Below are positions 1-7,733 of a stretch of DNA of 23,182 bases, piece after piece. A model generated the notes under the pieces. The model was given only the letters and a program-made list of their open reading frames with translations. It was not told the origin of the DNA and ran no database searches. The position numbers and the translations under genes are program-made. Position 1 is the stretch's first letter, and every line of letters begins with the position of its first letter. The stretch is from UBA1858 sp039182865 (GTDB lineage: Bacteria; Pseudomonadota; Gammaproteobacteria; UBA4575), in contig JBCDBX010000022.1 of assembly GCA_039182865.1 (NCBI GenBank), positions 1-23,182 on the forward strand, read 5' to 3'.

Positions 1-1
1 A

Positions 2-403
2 GGCAATCCACAAGTAAAGCATATGAAATTGAGCAGCGAACGTGTGGCCTCGCTCATTCAGCTTGCAAAAGAACAAGCTATTTTCAACTCTCAAGATTAT
101 GCAATGTCTGTTTGGCAATCAGGTTATGCATTTTATGTTTTAAATGATGATATATGGGAGCTGGTACAAGGAGATAGAATATTTCGCCCGCGTACTCTAC
201 CTGATGGATTAGAATTTTATTTATATTTAGATGATCTAAAAGTTATTTTAGAACGCGAAGATAAAAAAAGACCCCAGATCTTTATTACTTCTGATGGTGA
301 AGTATCACCTTTTAAGTTAGAAATCACAGATCAATATGACTTGCTATATGAAATAACCTTCAATGAAACAGGCACATTTGAAATAACCTTAGCAGAAACA
401 TAA
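2..403 (+). CDS. gspH: Type II secretion minor pseudopilin GspH (5' truncated by window edge)
   Basis: Seen: the reading frame is open from base 2 and runs to TAA at 401-403, so the N-terminal prepilin leader and hydrophobic helix lie outside the window. What remains is about 133 residues. It begins in the alpha-helical stretch that follows the pilin N-terminus (RVASLIQLAKEQAI, typical of GspH) and continues with the beta-rich globular domain (DDIWELVQGDRIFRPRTLP). Known: GspH is one of the minor pseudopilins of the type II secretion pseudopilus. Context: its stop shares one base with the gspI start (TAATG), and the gspI-J-K order that follows is diagnostic. The ATG at 23 is internal, not the true start. 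The fold alone would not separate it from other pseudopilins; synteny does. Confidence 0.88.
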   Translation, partial: GNPQVKHMKLSSERVASLIQLAKEQAIFNSQDYAMSVWQSGYAFYVLNDDIWELVQGDRIFRPRTLPDGLEFYLYLDDLKVILEREDKKRPQIFITSDGEVSPFKLEITDQYDLLYEITFNETGTFEITLAET

Positions 404-834
404 TGACTAGACTTAAATATAAGCAAGGATTTACTCTGATTGAGGTTGTTGTTGCTATTGCCGTCATTGCAATTGGTCTATCAGCAACAATCAAAACTAT
501 CAGTTCTGTTGGCAAAAATACCGCATTGTTAAATGAACGTATAGTGGCAACCTGGGTTGCACAGAATGCTATGGCCAATTTTGAACTAGGGTTTGACCCC
601 GATCCAGAGAAGGAAAACTCAGGTAGTGAAGAAATGGCAGGAATTGAATGGTATTGGGAGAAAAGCGTTCAAGAGACAGAAGATCCAGATATTCTCCGCA
701 TAGAATTCAACGTACGTAAGGATAATAAATCTTCGAGCCAAGTTTATGCAACTTTAGTCACCCTCTTACCTACATATTTCGATACTACAAATGATTCAAG
801 TATTAACCCACCAAGAGTTATAGGCAACTTATGA
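403..834 (+). CDS. gspI: Type II secretion minor pseudopilin GspI
   Basis: Seen: 143 residues with a type III (prepilin) signal. A short basic leader ends in Gly9, then FTLIEVV follows with Glu at mature position 5, then a hydrophobic helix of about 20 residues (VVVAIAVIAIGLSATI). This predicts cleavage and N-methylation by prepilin peptidase (GspO/PilD), whose gene is not in this window. Length fits GspI (about 120-145). Known: GspI forms the pseudopilus tip complex with GspJ and GspK. Context: it overlaps gspH by one base and gspJ by four (ATGA), so translation is probably coupled. The C-terminal tail of about 20 residues is Asn/Ser/Thr/Pro-rich and may be lineage-specific. Confidence 0.93.
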   Translation: MTRLKYKQGFTLIEVVVAIAVIAIGLSATIKTISSVGKNTALLNERIVATWVAQNAMANFELGFDPDPEKENSGSEEMAGIEWYWEKSVQETEDPDILRIEFNVRKDNKSSSQVYATLVTLLPTYFDTTNDSSINPPRVIGNL

Positions 835-1448
835 AGGTTCTAAGAAATAACGTCAGAGTTAGCTCAGGTTTCACATTAATTGAGGTGGTTATTGCACTTG
901 CTGTGTTTGCTGTGGTCGGAACTTTAGCTTTTTCAGGATTAAATGCAATTTTAAAATGGCAAGCGAACCTAAACAACCAAACCAATCAGTTACAAGCCGT
1001 TCAATTAACTCTTAAATATCTTGAGCGGGACATTAATCAAATTATGTCTCGAACAACACGCGATCAGTTTGGCGATTCACAACCCGCTTTATTATCTGAT
1101 GGTGAAAATGAATTAAATTTCACATATAGCGGTTGGCGCAATCCAACGGGGCTCTCACGCAGTAATATCCAAAGAATTTTATATCGTATAGATGACAACA
1201 ATAACTTAGTTCGTAATAGTTGGAATCGGTTGGATGGTGCGATTATAGAAGACGCTAGAGAAGTAATACTTATTAAAGAAATTGAAAATATACAATGGGA
1301 ATTTATTGACACAAATTCTAATGATCAAGATCAATGGCCGCCGCTTACGGCAGAAGCAAATACAACACTAATGCCTCGAGCGATAGCTGTGAATCTTAAT
1401 GTATCACCTTTCGGCGAAATCAATCGTATCTTTACACTGCCTCAATGA
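831..1448 (+). CDS. gspJ: Type II secretion minor pseudopilin GspJ
   Basis: Seen: 205 residues. A leader ending at Gly13 is followed by FTLIEVVIAL (Glu at mature position 5) and a hydrophobic helix. The globular domain contains QLTLKYLERDINQI and a LSRSNIQRILYRIDDNN segment, both of GspJ character. Length is normal for the family (about 190-220). Known: GspJ is a wedge-like tip pseudopilin that binds GspI and GspK. Context: the start overlaps the gspI stop as ATGA, and its own stop overlaps the gspK start the same way. This ATGA chain implies one polycistronic message with tightly coupled translation. Confidence 0.93.
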   Translation: MKVLRNNVRVSSGFTLIEVVIALAVFAVVGTLAFSGLNAILKWQANLNNQTNQLQAVQLTLKYLERDINQIMSRTTRDQFGDSQPALLSDGENELNFTYSGWRNPTGLSRSNIQRILYRIDDNNNLVRNSWNRLDGAIIEDAREVILIKEIENIQWEFIDTNSNDQDQWPPLTAEANTTLMPRAIAVNLNVSPFGEINRIFTLPQ

Positions 1449-2371
1449 ATTCTAAAAAGTCACAACGCGGCATTGCCTTATTAACAGCTATTCTTATTCT
1501 CGCATTAGCAGTAATCGCTGCGACTTCAATTTCTGCTAATCATCAACTTTCAATTAAGCGAACTGAGAACATTATCTTTGGCAGTCAGGTCTGGTCATAT
1601 CTGCATGGAGGTGAGGCATGGTCCAAAGTTATATTGGCACGCGACTTAGATGACGATAATCAATACGATGCAACAAGCGAAGGCTGGGCTACTAAAATTC
1701 CTCCACTCCCCTTACCTGGCGGGTATATTTCAGGCCAACTAAATGACGAACAAGCTAAAATTAATGTTAATAATCTTATTATTGGAGAAAATCAGAATCC
1801 GGTGACAAGAGCTAGAATTGAACGATTATTTTCGCTTTTAGAGCAAGATCCTAAGATTGTTCAGGCAATCATCGACTGGATTGATCCGGATGTCCAAGCA
1901 TTACCACCCGATGGAGCAGAAGACGATTATTATATAGGCTTAGAACAACCGTATTTAGCCGCAAATCAAACCATGAAACACATCTCGGAATTAAGATTAG
2001 CAAAAGGCGTGACACAAGAGGTTTACGATATCGTAAGTCCATATCTCACAGCCTTACCTGAGAATACGTCTATTAATGTCAATACGGCAGAGGCTGTCGT
2101 TTTGGCATCTGTTGTACCCCAGTTAAGTATTAGTTCAGCTGAAACTATAGTTAATGAAAGAGAGGATGAACCATTCGAGAGTATTCAAGAATTCTTGTCA
2201 AGCTCTTCAATTCAAGGATCTGGAGTCAATGCACAAGGTTTATCAACTCAAAGTAGTTTTTTTAATCTTGAGTCTGAAGTCAAAATTGCAAATAGCATTA
2301 TTCGAAACAATAGTCTTCTACAGCGATTTAATAGCCAAAATATTCTCGTGATCTCTAGAACCCCAATTTAA
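1445..2371 (+). CDS. gspK: Type II secretion pseudopilus tip protein GspK
   Basis: Seen: 308 residues. A basic leader (MNSKKSQRG) is followed by IALLTAILILALAV. Mature position 5 is Thr rather than Glu, as is usual for GspK and in contrast to GspI and GspJ here. The body has the large helical insert typical of GspK, including the DWIDPD motif near residue 140, an acidic stretch EDDYYIG and HISELRLAKG. Near residue 210 is an NVNTAEAVVLASV helix-hairpin-helix-like segment. Known: GspK caps the pseudopilus and the missing Glu5 suits a terminal subunit. Context: ATGA overlap with gspJ, then a 9-base gap to gspL. Length and motif set leave little doubt. Confidence 0.94.
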   Translation: MNSKKSQRGIALLTAILILALAVIAATSISANHQLSIKRTENIIFGSQVWSYLHGGEAWSKVILARDLDDDNQYDATSEGWATKIPPLPLPGGYISGQLNDEQAKINVNNLIIGENQNPVTRARIERLFSLLEQDPKIVQAIIDWIDPDVQALPPDGAEDDYYIGLEQPYLAANQTMKHISELRLAKGVTQEVYDIVSPYLTALPENTSINVNTAEAVVLASVVPQLSISSAETIVNEREDEPFESIQEFLSSSSIQGSGVNAQGLSTQSSFFNLESEVKIANSIIRNNSLLQRFNSQNILVISRTPI

Positions 2372-2380
2372 CCTGCAAAC

Positions 2381-3613
2381 ATGGAAACTTTATTTCTTAG
2401 ATTTTCAGCAAACATAGAGCTTCACTCAATTGATGAAGACACTACTGTTAAATGGATTTTATCATCTTCGGAAGATAATGAAGAAAACTGTGGAAGTGTC
2501 AAGCTCACAAATCTTCCAGAACTAATTCAGGATAGAAAAGTAATCATATTACTACCCATAGAAGCTTTGTTTATGACATCTGTGGAGATTCAAACTAAAA
2601 ATAGAAAGCAATTAGAAAAAGCTATTCCTTTTGCATTAGAGGATGACTTAACTGAAGATATTGAAAATCTACATTTCGCTTATGGTCTACGCACACAAAA
2701 TAGCGAAATACCTGTAATTGTCGCCTCGAAAGAACACCTTGATAACTTGCTTACTATACTTAATGAACTCCGCATAATTCCAGATGTAATCACGGCAGAT
2801 ATTTTTGGTTTACCCTGGTCTCAAAACAATCATTGGAATATTCGCATAAACAATCATCATGCGATTGTTAGAACTGCTGAGTGTTCTGGCTTTGCCTGCG
2901 ATGTTAACGATTTACTAGACTTTATTAATTTAGCCAGCGCTGATGATGAACGACCACCAGAACTCATTAGTATTAAAAGCCATCCTGATGAGAATCTTAG
3001 CGAGATCAAAAAATTAGCAAACGTGCAAGTTGATGATTCGTGGAGTCCCACTTCTTTTGTGGATGGATTTGATCAAACAAATTGCATTAATTTGCTCCAA
3101 GGAATTTATGCAAAAGAAGATAAACAACATAAGACAATATTACCTTGGAAGATTGCCGCAGGTTTAGCGCTAGTCTGGTTAGCAATAACTATGTCTCATA
3201 TTTCCATTGAGTATTATCAATATAAAGCACTAGACACAGAACTTACCGCAAAAATAGACCAATCGTTATTAGATGCATTTCCTGATATTAATCGAATCCC
3301 CAAAGGTAAAGCACGCGTCATGATGGAAGAACGACTCAGAAAACTTAGTCTTCGTGACAATGACAACGAAAAAGAAATCGATTTCCTAAAAATACTTCAT
3401 CAAAGTGGATATGAATTAGGAAAAAATCAGAATGTTTCTATTTTAGACTTTGATTATAGAAATGATCAACTTTCATTAGAAATTCAAGCGCCGGATATAC
3501 AAGTATTAGAAAATGTAAAATCAAAATTACAATCCAAGAATATTAAGGCTGAACTTCAAACAGCTAAAACCGTTGATAATTATGTTCTAGCACGCATGGA
3601 TATTTCGGAGTAA
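2381..3613 (+). CDS. gspL: Type II secretion inner-membrane platform protein GspL
   Basis: Seen: 410 residues with a cytoplasmic domain (about 1-250), one transmembrane helix at about 252-272 (WKIAAGLALVWLAITM), and a periplasmic ferredoxin-like domain at the C-terminus. The segment RKQLEKAIPFALEDDLTEDIENLHFA near residues 75-100 is a hallmark of GspL. Known: GspL recruits the secretion ATPase GspE to the membrane through its actin-like cytoplasmic domain and pairs with GspM in the periplasm. Context: between gspK and gspM with gaps of 9 and 2 bases. No Shine-Dalgarno is evident before its ATG, so it may rely on translational coupling. Confidence 0.92.
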   Translation: METLFLRFSANIELHSIDEDTTVKWILSSSEDNEENCGSVKLTNLPELIQDRKVIILLPIEALFMTSVEIQTKNRKQLEKAIPFALEDDLTEDIENLHFAYGLRTQNSEIPVIVASKEHLDNLLTILNELRIIPDVITADIFGLPWSQNNHWNIRINNHHAIVRTAECSGFACDVNDLLDFINLASADDERPPELISIKSHPDENLSEIKKLANVQVDDSWSPTSFVDGFDQTNCINLLQGIYAKEDKQHKTILPWKIAAGLALVWLAITMSHISIEYYQYKALDTELTAKIDQSLLDAFPDINRIPKGKARVMMEERLRKLSLRDNDNEKEIDFLKILHQSGYELGKNQNVSILDFDYRNDQLSLEIQAPDIQVLENVKSKLQSKNIKAELQTAKTVDNYVLARMDISE

Positions 3614-3615
3614 TC

Positions 3616-4110
3616 ATGGATAACTTAAAAGAGTGGTGGCTAGGCTTACAAACAAGAGAACAGCAACTAGTTTTACTTGCTACAGCTGCCGTCATAGTTT
3701 TCATTTTTTATATTTTTGCCTGGTCTCCGTTAGTCAAAGCGCGAGACATTAAAATGATGCATGTTGAAAGTAATCAAGAGCTACTAACATGGATGAATAC
3801 CAAAGGTGCAGAGGTTAAACAGCTTAGATTAAATAATCCTAATGCAATCAAATCTGATAATAATCGATCTTTACTAGCGATTGTTGACAGCCTTGCAAAT
3901 CAGTTAGGTATTAGGCAATCAATCAAGCAGATTGAACCTAATGGTCAAGATTATGTGACTATTTGGATGGATAAGATTGATTTTAATGCGTTAATTGCAC
4001 TGCTTGGGCAGTTAGAAAAACGCAGCAATATCGTCGTTAATGAAGCTAGTGTTGATAGATTGGATCAGTCTGGTTTTGTACAAGCAAGGATTTCGCTGAA
4101 AAGAAAATGA
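3616..4110 (+). CDS. gspM: Type II secretion platform protein GspM
   Basis: Seen: 164 residues. A short cytoplasmic N-terminus with KEWWLGLQTREQQL is followed by a transmembrane helix at about 18-36 (VLLATAAVIVFIFYIF) and a periplasmic domain ending in a beta-strand region. Length and layout match GspM (about 150-180). A GGAG ribosome-binding site sits in the gspL stop region, five bases before the ATG. Known: GspM binds GspL and stabilises the assembly platform. Context: the stop overlaps the gspN start by four bases (ATGA). Confidence 0.9.
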   Translation: MDNLKEWWLGLQTREQQLVLLATAAVIVFIFYIFAWSPLVKARDIKMMHVESNQELLTWMNTKGAEVKQLRLNNPNAIKSDNNRSLLAIVDSLANQLGIRQSIKQIEPNGQDYVTIWMDKIDFNALIALLGQLEKRSNIVVNEASVDRLDQSGFVQARISLKRK

Positions 4111-4838
4111 AAAAATTTATTGCATTAGGTGTTATTGTATTTTTGCTAAGCATTATTGTTTATGTACCTGCAAGCATAGCCACAAAAATATTACCTAATA
4201 ACATCACGGCTAAACAATATTTTGGTAATATCTGGCAAGGATCTGCGACAGAGTTAAGAATCAATAATATAGAATTAGGTACGGTCAAATGGCAATTTAA
4301 GCCTAGTTGTTTATTCACAATGTCTGTTTGTGCTGATATTCAACAGGAAAATGATGAGTTAAATAGTCAATTCACTGCCAAAATGAGAAATAACCTCGAG
4401 CTGCTTAACGTGTTTGCACAAGGCGATGCTATGATCTTGAATGCCCTATTACAAAATTATGGAATAACGTCTACTGGAGAATTTACTATGAATTTAGATA
4501 AAGTTTCCTTTAAACATAATTTTGTCAATGAGATTGAAGGAAACATTAACTTTACGCCGTTAGCACTGAATGGGGTCATTCGAGTCTTTATGGGTAACGT
4601 CAACTCGGTCATTCAAACTAAAGACAATCATACTGTGATTGCGATAGAAAATAGCAATGGCCATCTTGATTTAACTGGTGATATCAAATTATTTGAAGAT
4701 TTGACATATCATGCCGATGTGAAACTTAAACAAAATGAGCGTTCAACTGACTTTGTCATCAATGGAATGAAGTATGTAGGCACAACACAATCGGATGGTT
4801 CTGTTCGCATAGACCAAAAAGGTCGTCTTACGATTTAA
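4107..4838 (+). CDS. gspN: Type II secretion protein GspN
   Basis: Seen: 243 residues with an N-terminal membrane anchor (FIALGVIVFLLSIIVYVPAS), then a beta-rich periplasmic domain beginning with ITAKQYFGNIWQGSATELRI. The GNIWQGSA segment and the following VKWQFKP are characteristic of GspN. Cys73 and Cys80 (approximate positions, SCLFTMSVCA) could form a disulfide. Known: GspN is present in only some type II systems and its role is less clear than that of the other subunits. Context: last gene of the operon here. gspD is not directly downstream; the next gene, 8 bases away, faces the other way. I see no convincing intrinsic terminator in the short convergent junction. Confidence 0.86.
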   Translation: MKKFIALGVIVFLLSIIVYVPASIATKILPNNITAKQYFGNIWQGSATELRINNIELGTVKWQFKPSCLFTMSVCADIQQENDELNSQFTAKMRNNLELLNVFAQGDAMILNALLQNYGITSTGEFTMNLDKVSFKHNFVNEIEGNINFTPLALNGVIRVFMGNVNSVIQTKDNHTVIAIENSNGHLDLTGDIKLFEDLTYHADVKLKQNERSTDFVINGMKYVGTTQSDGSVRIDQKGRLTI

Positions 4839-4846
4839 TCAACTTA

Positions 4847-5134
4847 TTAGAAGCCATCGTCAGCAAGAGGTTTCTTGATTCTGTAGTTACCTTTTTTATC
4901 GATGCTTAAGTAATGAGAAAAAAGCTTCGAAAACACTTCCTCTTTTATAGATGCTTCTCTGACCGAGATATTAGATAAGCGTCTATCAGGTATCTTTCGG
5001 CGATCTTTTCGTACACAAATGCCTTGAGTGGTAATGATGGGAAATTGCACAATGGTCTCATGCCGTCGGCGTTCATATGATGACTTACGACGCTCTTGAG
5101 ATCTGGAATTAGATTGAATTGTTGAATTTTGCAA
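4847..5134 (-). CDS. Small basic protein with DRR repeats, paralogue of the gene at 5258-5488
   Basis: I do not recognise a family. Seen: 95 residues, strongly basic, no signal peptide or membrane segment. An N-terminal ERRK..YERRR stretch is followed by QFPIITTQGICV, then DRRKIPDRRLSNISV and a tail ending in KKPLADDGF. The same order (RR, FP..T..G..V, DRR..P.RR..NI.V.E, then F.K.F..Y) occurs in the neighbouring 76-residue protein, so the two arose by duplication. The start is uncertain: an in-frame TAA lies four codons upstream of the only usable start, a TTG, and no good Shine-Dalgarno is visible. Context: downstream of tonB on the same strand. The arginine pairs suggest nucleic-acid or acidic-surface binding, but that is only inference. 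Confidence 0.6.
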   Translation of the reverse strand: MQNSTIQSNSRSQERRKSSYERRRHETIVQFPIITTQGICVRKDRRKIPDRRLSNISVREASIKEEVFSKLFSHYLSIDKKGNYRIKKPLADDGF

Positions 5135-5160
5135 TGTGTGGCTCGATTAACTGAAATCAT

Positions 5161-5180
5161 ATTACCGAGCTATATTTTAG
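5161..5180. repeat. Short inverted repeat in the gap between the two DRR genes
   Basis: The gap 5135-5257 holds an inverted repeat, AGCTA-TATTT-TAGCT, within 5168-5182, about 35-45 bases before the TTG start of the downstream small gene. It could be an operator or a weak RNA hairpin. There is no T-run, so it is not a terminator. The rest of the gap is AT-rich without a promoter I would defend. Confidence 0.25.
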
Positions 5181-5257
5181 CTAGGTAGCGCACATATTGC
5201 GAATTTACTTAAAATTTTCTATACAAAATCCTATAAATTATTTTATTTTACAGTAAC

Positions 5258-5488
5258 TTATTGATATCTTTTAAACATCTTTATGAAGTCTGAATTTCGC
5301 ATGCAATGTTCAGATACCGCGATGTTGCGAATTCGACGCTCTGGTTTGATTCGCCGATCTGCATACACAAAAAAACCATCAGATGTTCTAAGCGGAAAAT
5401 CTATATGTGCAATCTCTTCTCTGCGGTCTCGAAGCACTCGCTTATTGATTCTGAACTCACCACTTAAAATTGAACTTAGATTTTCCAT
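5258..5488 (-). CDS. Small basic protein with DRR repeats, paralogue of the gene at 4847-5134
   Basis: I do not recognise a family. Seen: 76 residues, basic, soluble-looking. The core runs LRDRREEIAHIDFPL, then TSDGFFVYADRR, IKPERRIRNIAV, and a C-terminal FIKMFKRY. A strong AAGGAG ribosome-binding site precedes the ATG by about 9 bases, so translation is likely. It aligns end to end with the core of the neighbouring 95-residue protein, keeping FP, T, G, V, DRR, P, RR and NI. Context: it starts 37 bases after the tonB stop on the same strand and could be co-transcribed with exbB-exbD-exbD-tonB. Whether the product acts in that pathway is unknown. Confidence 0.75.
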   Translation of the reverse strand: MENLSSILSGEFRINKRVLRDRREEIAHIDFPLRTSDGFFVYADRRIKPERRIRNIAVSEHCMRNSDFIKMFKRYQ

Positions 5489-5525
5489 GTTGTTTCTCTC
5501 CTTTTAGCTACGAATAATTAATATC

Positions 5526-6266
5526 TCATTTAACTATTAAGGAATATTCAATAGGTATTGTATATTCAAACTCTGATTGTCCATCACGTATAGCTTGTGG
5601 CACTTTAGGCATTGGTGATGCACTTTGTAACAGATTAACTACAGCCTTATTTAAGCTAGCAAACTTAGATGCCTCTTCAAGCTGATAACTTAATAACCTG
5701 CCATTAGCATCAATCACAAAACTAACTTTAACGGTGTCCTCTTGTTTTCTTTTTCTAGCAATAGCTGGATATCGCTTATGTTTAGACAGCCATAAATTTA
5801 GTCTAGCAAGATATTCATTGCGAATTTGTGACAGATTATTGTTTTTGTTACGACTATTATTACTCGTACTTGCCGAGACACTAGGTTCTGTAATTTTTGT
5901 GATTTCCTTCTCATTACTTAGCTCTTGCTGAATATTTTCTTGCGAAATAGGTTCCTCTATTGGTAAAACCTTGGGTTGTTGAACAACAGGCTTCACATGT
6001 TTAGGTTTTGGCGGCTTTTCTTTGACAATCTTTTCAGGTTTTTCAATTATTGCAGGCGGCGTAACAACGGTTTCTATTATTTCAGCGACTGGCTGAGTAG
6101 GTACCACTATTTTTTTGAGTTTGATTGTTATACCTTGCTCTTCTATCAAATCAGAATCCAACGAAGCTTCATGCTTGTACTGATAAACAAAAATAGCATG
6201 TGCAGCAACTGCTATTGTAACGGCCAAAACCCAGTGTTGTGCACGAATATTATATGAATCAAGCAT
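5526..6266 (-). CDS. tonB: TonB energy-transducing protein
   Basis: Seen: 246 residues. One N-terminal signal anchor at about 12-30 (WVLAVTIAVAAHAIFVY) includes His23, matching the conserved membrane histidine of TonB. A Pro/Lys/Glu-rich periplasmic spacer spans about 55-110 and a Ser/Asn-rich linker follows. The C-terminal TonB domain from about 148 contains YLARLNLWLSKHKRYPAIARKR and VSFVIDANGRLL, ending in IPIEYSLIVK. Known: TonB carries the proton-motive-force-driven motion of ExbB/ExbD to outer-membrane receptors for siderophores, vitamins or glycans. Context: last of exbB-exbD-exbD-tonB, two bases after the second exbD. No receptor gene is in the window, so the substrate is unknown. Confidence 0.92.
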   Translation of the reverse strand: MLDSYNIRAQHWVLAVTIAVAAHAIFVYQYKHEASLDSDLIEEQGITIKLKKIVVPTQPVAEIIETVVTPPAIIEKPEKIVKEKPPKPKHVKPVVQQPKVLPIEEPISQENIQQELSNEKEITKITEPSVSASTSNNSRNKNNNLSQIRNEYLARLNLWLSKHKRYPAIARKRKQEDTVKVSFVIDANGRLLSYQLEEASKFASLNKAVVNLLQSASPMPKVPQAIRDGQSEFEYTIPIEYSLIVK

Positions 6267-6268
6267 TT

Positions 6269-6673
6269 TTAGTATGCAGAGCTAGTAATAATATGAATAG
6301 CTTCTAAATTTGTTGCATTCAATCTTTCAATTAAATCGACGACTATCACTGCATCTACTTTGGCATCAGCTTTAAGTTGAATTTCAGTTATTGAATTACT
6401 GTCTTTAGAAAAAGTCATGATTGATTCAGAGATTGAGTCAATACTCACACTTTTATCATTTAGTGCTAAATTTCCGTATTCATCAAGTATAATTTTTAAT
6501 TCTTCTGATTCTTGCGTCATTTGGCTATCAGAATAAGGCAAGTCAACTTTGTATAACTCAGGCGAACTAAAAGCACCTGCTACCATAAAAAATATCAACA
6601 ATAAGAATACGACATTAACAAGAGGTAGCAGATTCTCAATTTCTTTTTTAGGCTTAGATTCTTGTATCTTCAT
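6269..6673 (-). CDS. exbD: ExbD-family protein with Asn in place of the membrane Asp (second ExbD)
   Basis: Seen: 134 residues, one N-terminal transmembrane helix (LLPLVNVVFLLLIFFMVAG, about 15-33) and a periplasmic ExbD/TolR domain ending in AIHIITSS. The helix holds Asn20 (codon AAT) at the position of the proton-carrying Asp of ExbD and TolR; the partner gene just upstream keeps Asp. Known: this Asp is needed for coupling to the proton motive force in E. coli ExbD. Inference: the two ExbD proteins form a hetero-oligomer in which only one chain carries protons. Context: 6 bases after the first exbD and 2 before tonB, clearly co-translated. The assignment to the ExbD family is firm; its role as a modified partner is inferred. 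Confidence 0.9.
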   Translation of the reverse strand: MKIQESKPKKEIENLLPLVNVVFLLLIFFMVAGAFSSPELYKVDLPYSDSQMTQESEELKIILDEYGNLALNDKSVSIDSISESIMTFSKDSNSITEIQLKADAKVDAVIVVDLIERLNATNLEAIHIITSSAY

Positions 6674-6679
6674 TCAAAC

Positions 6680-7078
6680 TTAATTCTGATTAGGCTTTGC
6701 TAGTGATATATTTGCATCTGACAAAATCTGCAATCTCTCTAACAGATCTACCATTAACTGAAGATAACTACCCTCTTCGGGTTGAATGATTATGGGATGT
6801 TCTCGATTACTAAGTGCTTGTTGACGAACTGTTCCAATAATGTCATCTAATGGCAGCAATGCATCATTTAAGTAATAAGAACCATTCCTTTCGATTCGTA
6901 TAAGGCTGATCGCCTCATGATCTATCTGCATCTCTTCAGGTTTAGTGACTGAAAGTTCAAGTGAATGCCACTTAATAAAGTTAGATGCTAGCATGAAAAA
7001 TATGAGCAGTATAAAAACCACGTCAATCAATGGTGTCAAATTGACAAGAGATTTTCTTTTTATAACCGGCAAGCGCAT
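6680..7078 (-). CDS. exbD: Biopolymer transport protein ExbD (canonical Asp-bearing)
   Basis: Seen: 132 residues. A basic N-terminus (MRLPVIKRKSLVNL) precedes a transmembrane helix TPLIDVVFILLIFFMLAS with Asp19 in the conserved LTPLIDVVF motif. The periplasmic domain carries ISLIRIERNGSYYLND and a PIIIQPEEGSYLQLM strand-helix unit typical of ExbD. Known: ExbD sits inside the ExbB pentamer pore and its Asp takes part in proton translocation. Context: 4 bases after exbB and 6 before a second, Asp-less exbD. TolR is the main alternative family, but linkage to tonB rather than tolA/tolB favours ExbD. Confidence 0.92.
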   Translation of the reverse strand: MRLPVIKRKSLVNLTPLIDVVFILLIFFMLASNFIKWHSLELSVTKPEEMQIDHEAISLIRIERNGSYYLNDALLPLDDIIGTVRQQALSNREHPIIIQPEEGSYLQLMVDLLERLQILSDANISLAKPNQN

Positions 7079-7082
7079 ATGA

Positions 7083-7733
7083 TTAATTCATGATTTTGGA
7101 TGTGAATATTTGAGTCATGGCATCTTCCATTGCTAGCTTGAAGTTATCTATTCTTTGTTCTAACCAATTTAGAACCAAAATAGCCGGGATCGCTACTGCT
7201 AAACCGGCAGCAGTAGTTAATAACGCTTCCCAAATTCCACCTGATAATACGGCAGGATCCACTGTTGTACCCGCCTCTTCTAATCGATGAAATGCTTCAA
7301 TCATGCCGAGCACAGTGCCAAACAAACCTAGCAATGGACTTAACGCCGCTATGACTTCAATTATGCGTAGATATGAGCGAGCATTAGCAAGATGCAGTGC
7401 AGCTACACGCAAAGTTTCTTCTCGCGCTAGTTCATCATTGACATCATCTTGACTGCACACTTTTGAGGCTGACTCCATCACACGAGCAATCGGGCTTTTT
7501 GACTTTTTTAATATTTCTTCCATCTGAACCATGTCATGTTTTCGCCAAGCATTTAATGCCAGTTCAATAAAATCTCGTTTATCTAGTTCTAGCTTAAAAA
7601 ATTGCCAAATTTTAACTAATAGTACCGCCAGACCAACTATGGACATGACACCTAAAATAACCACGACAGGTCCACCTGCATCAAGCAAGCTATTGATGCG
7701 AGACACATCAACGTCAATATCTAATGAATGCAT
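7083..7733 (-). CDS. exbB: ExbB/TolQ/MotA-family proton channel protein ExbB
   Basis: Seen: 216 residues with three transmembrane segments, near 20-42 (GGPVVVILGVMSIVGLAVLLV), about 125-148 (IAALSPLLGLFGTVLGMIEAF) and about 165-190 (EALLTTAAGLAVAIPAILVL). The last two contain the family signatures SPLLGLFGTVLGM and EALLTTAAGL. Known: ExbB pentamers form the stator that harvests the proton motive force for TonB. Context: first gene of exbB-exbD-exbD-tonB and divergent from pqiA across a 140-base gap that should hold its promoter. The ATG lacks a clear Shine-Dalgarno, so the exact start is slightly uncertain. Confidence 0.92.
   Translation of the reverse strand: MHSLDIDVDVSRINSLLDAGGPVVVILGVMSIVGLAVLLVKIWQFFKLELDKRDFIELALNAWRKHDMVQMEEILKKSKSPIARVMESASKVCSQDDVNDELAREETLRVAALHLANARSYLRIIEVIAALSPLLGLFGTVLGMIEAFHRLEEAGTTVDPAVLSGGIWEALLTTAAGLAVAIPAILVLNWLEQRIDNFKLAMEDAMTQIFTSKIMN

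Noticed and set aside
4847..5488. PilZ domain in the DRR proteins because of the RR-rich N-terminus
   Set aside because: PilZ needs RxxxR followed by D/NxSxxG and a beta barrel of about 100 residues; the second motif is not present and the proteins are too short.
5976..6257. Open frame opposite tonB encoding an aromatic-rich peptide
   Set aside because: It is antisense to the well-supported tonB gene and has no recognisable domain, so it is a by-product of tonB codon composition.
6269..7733. TolQ-TolR assignment for the exbB/exbD genes
   Set aside because: They are followed by a tonB gene, there are two ExbD genes, and no tolA, tolB or pal is present.
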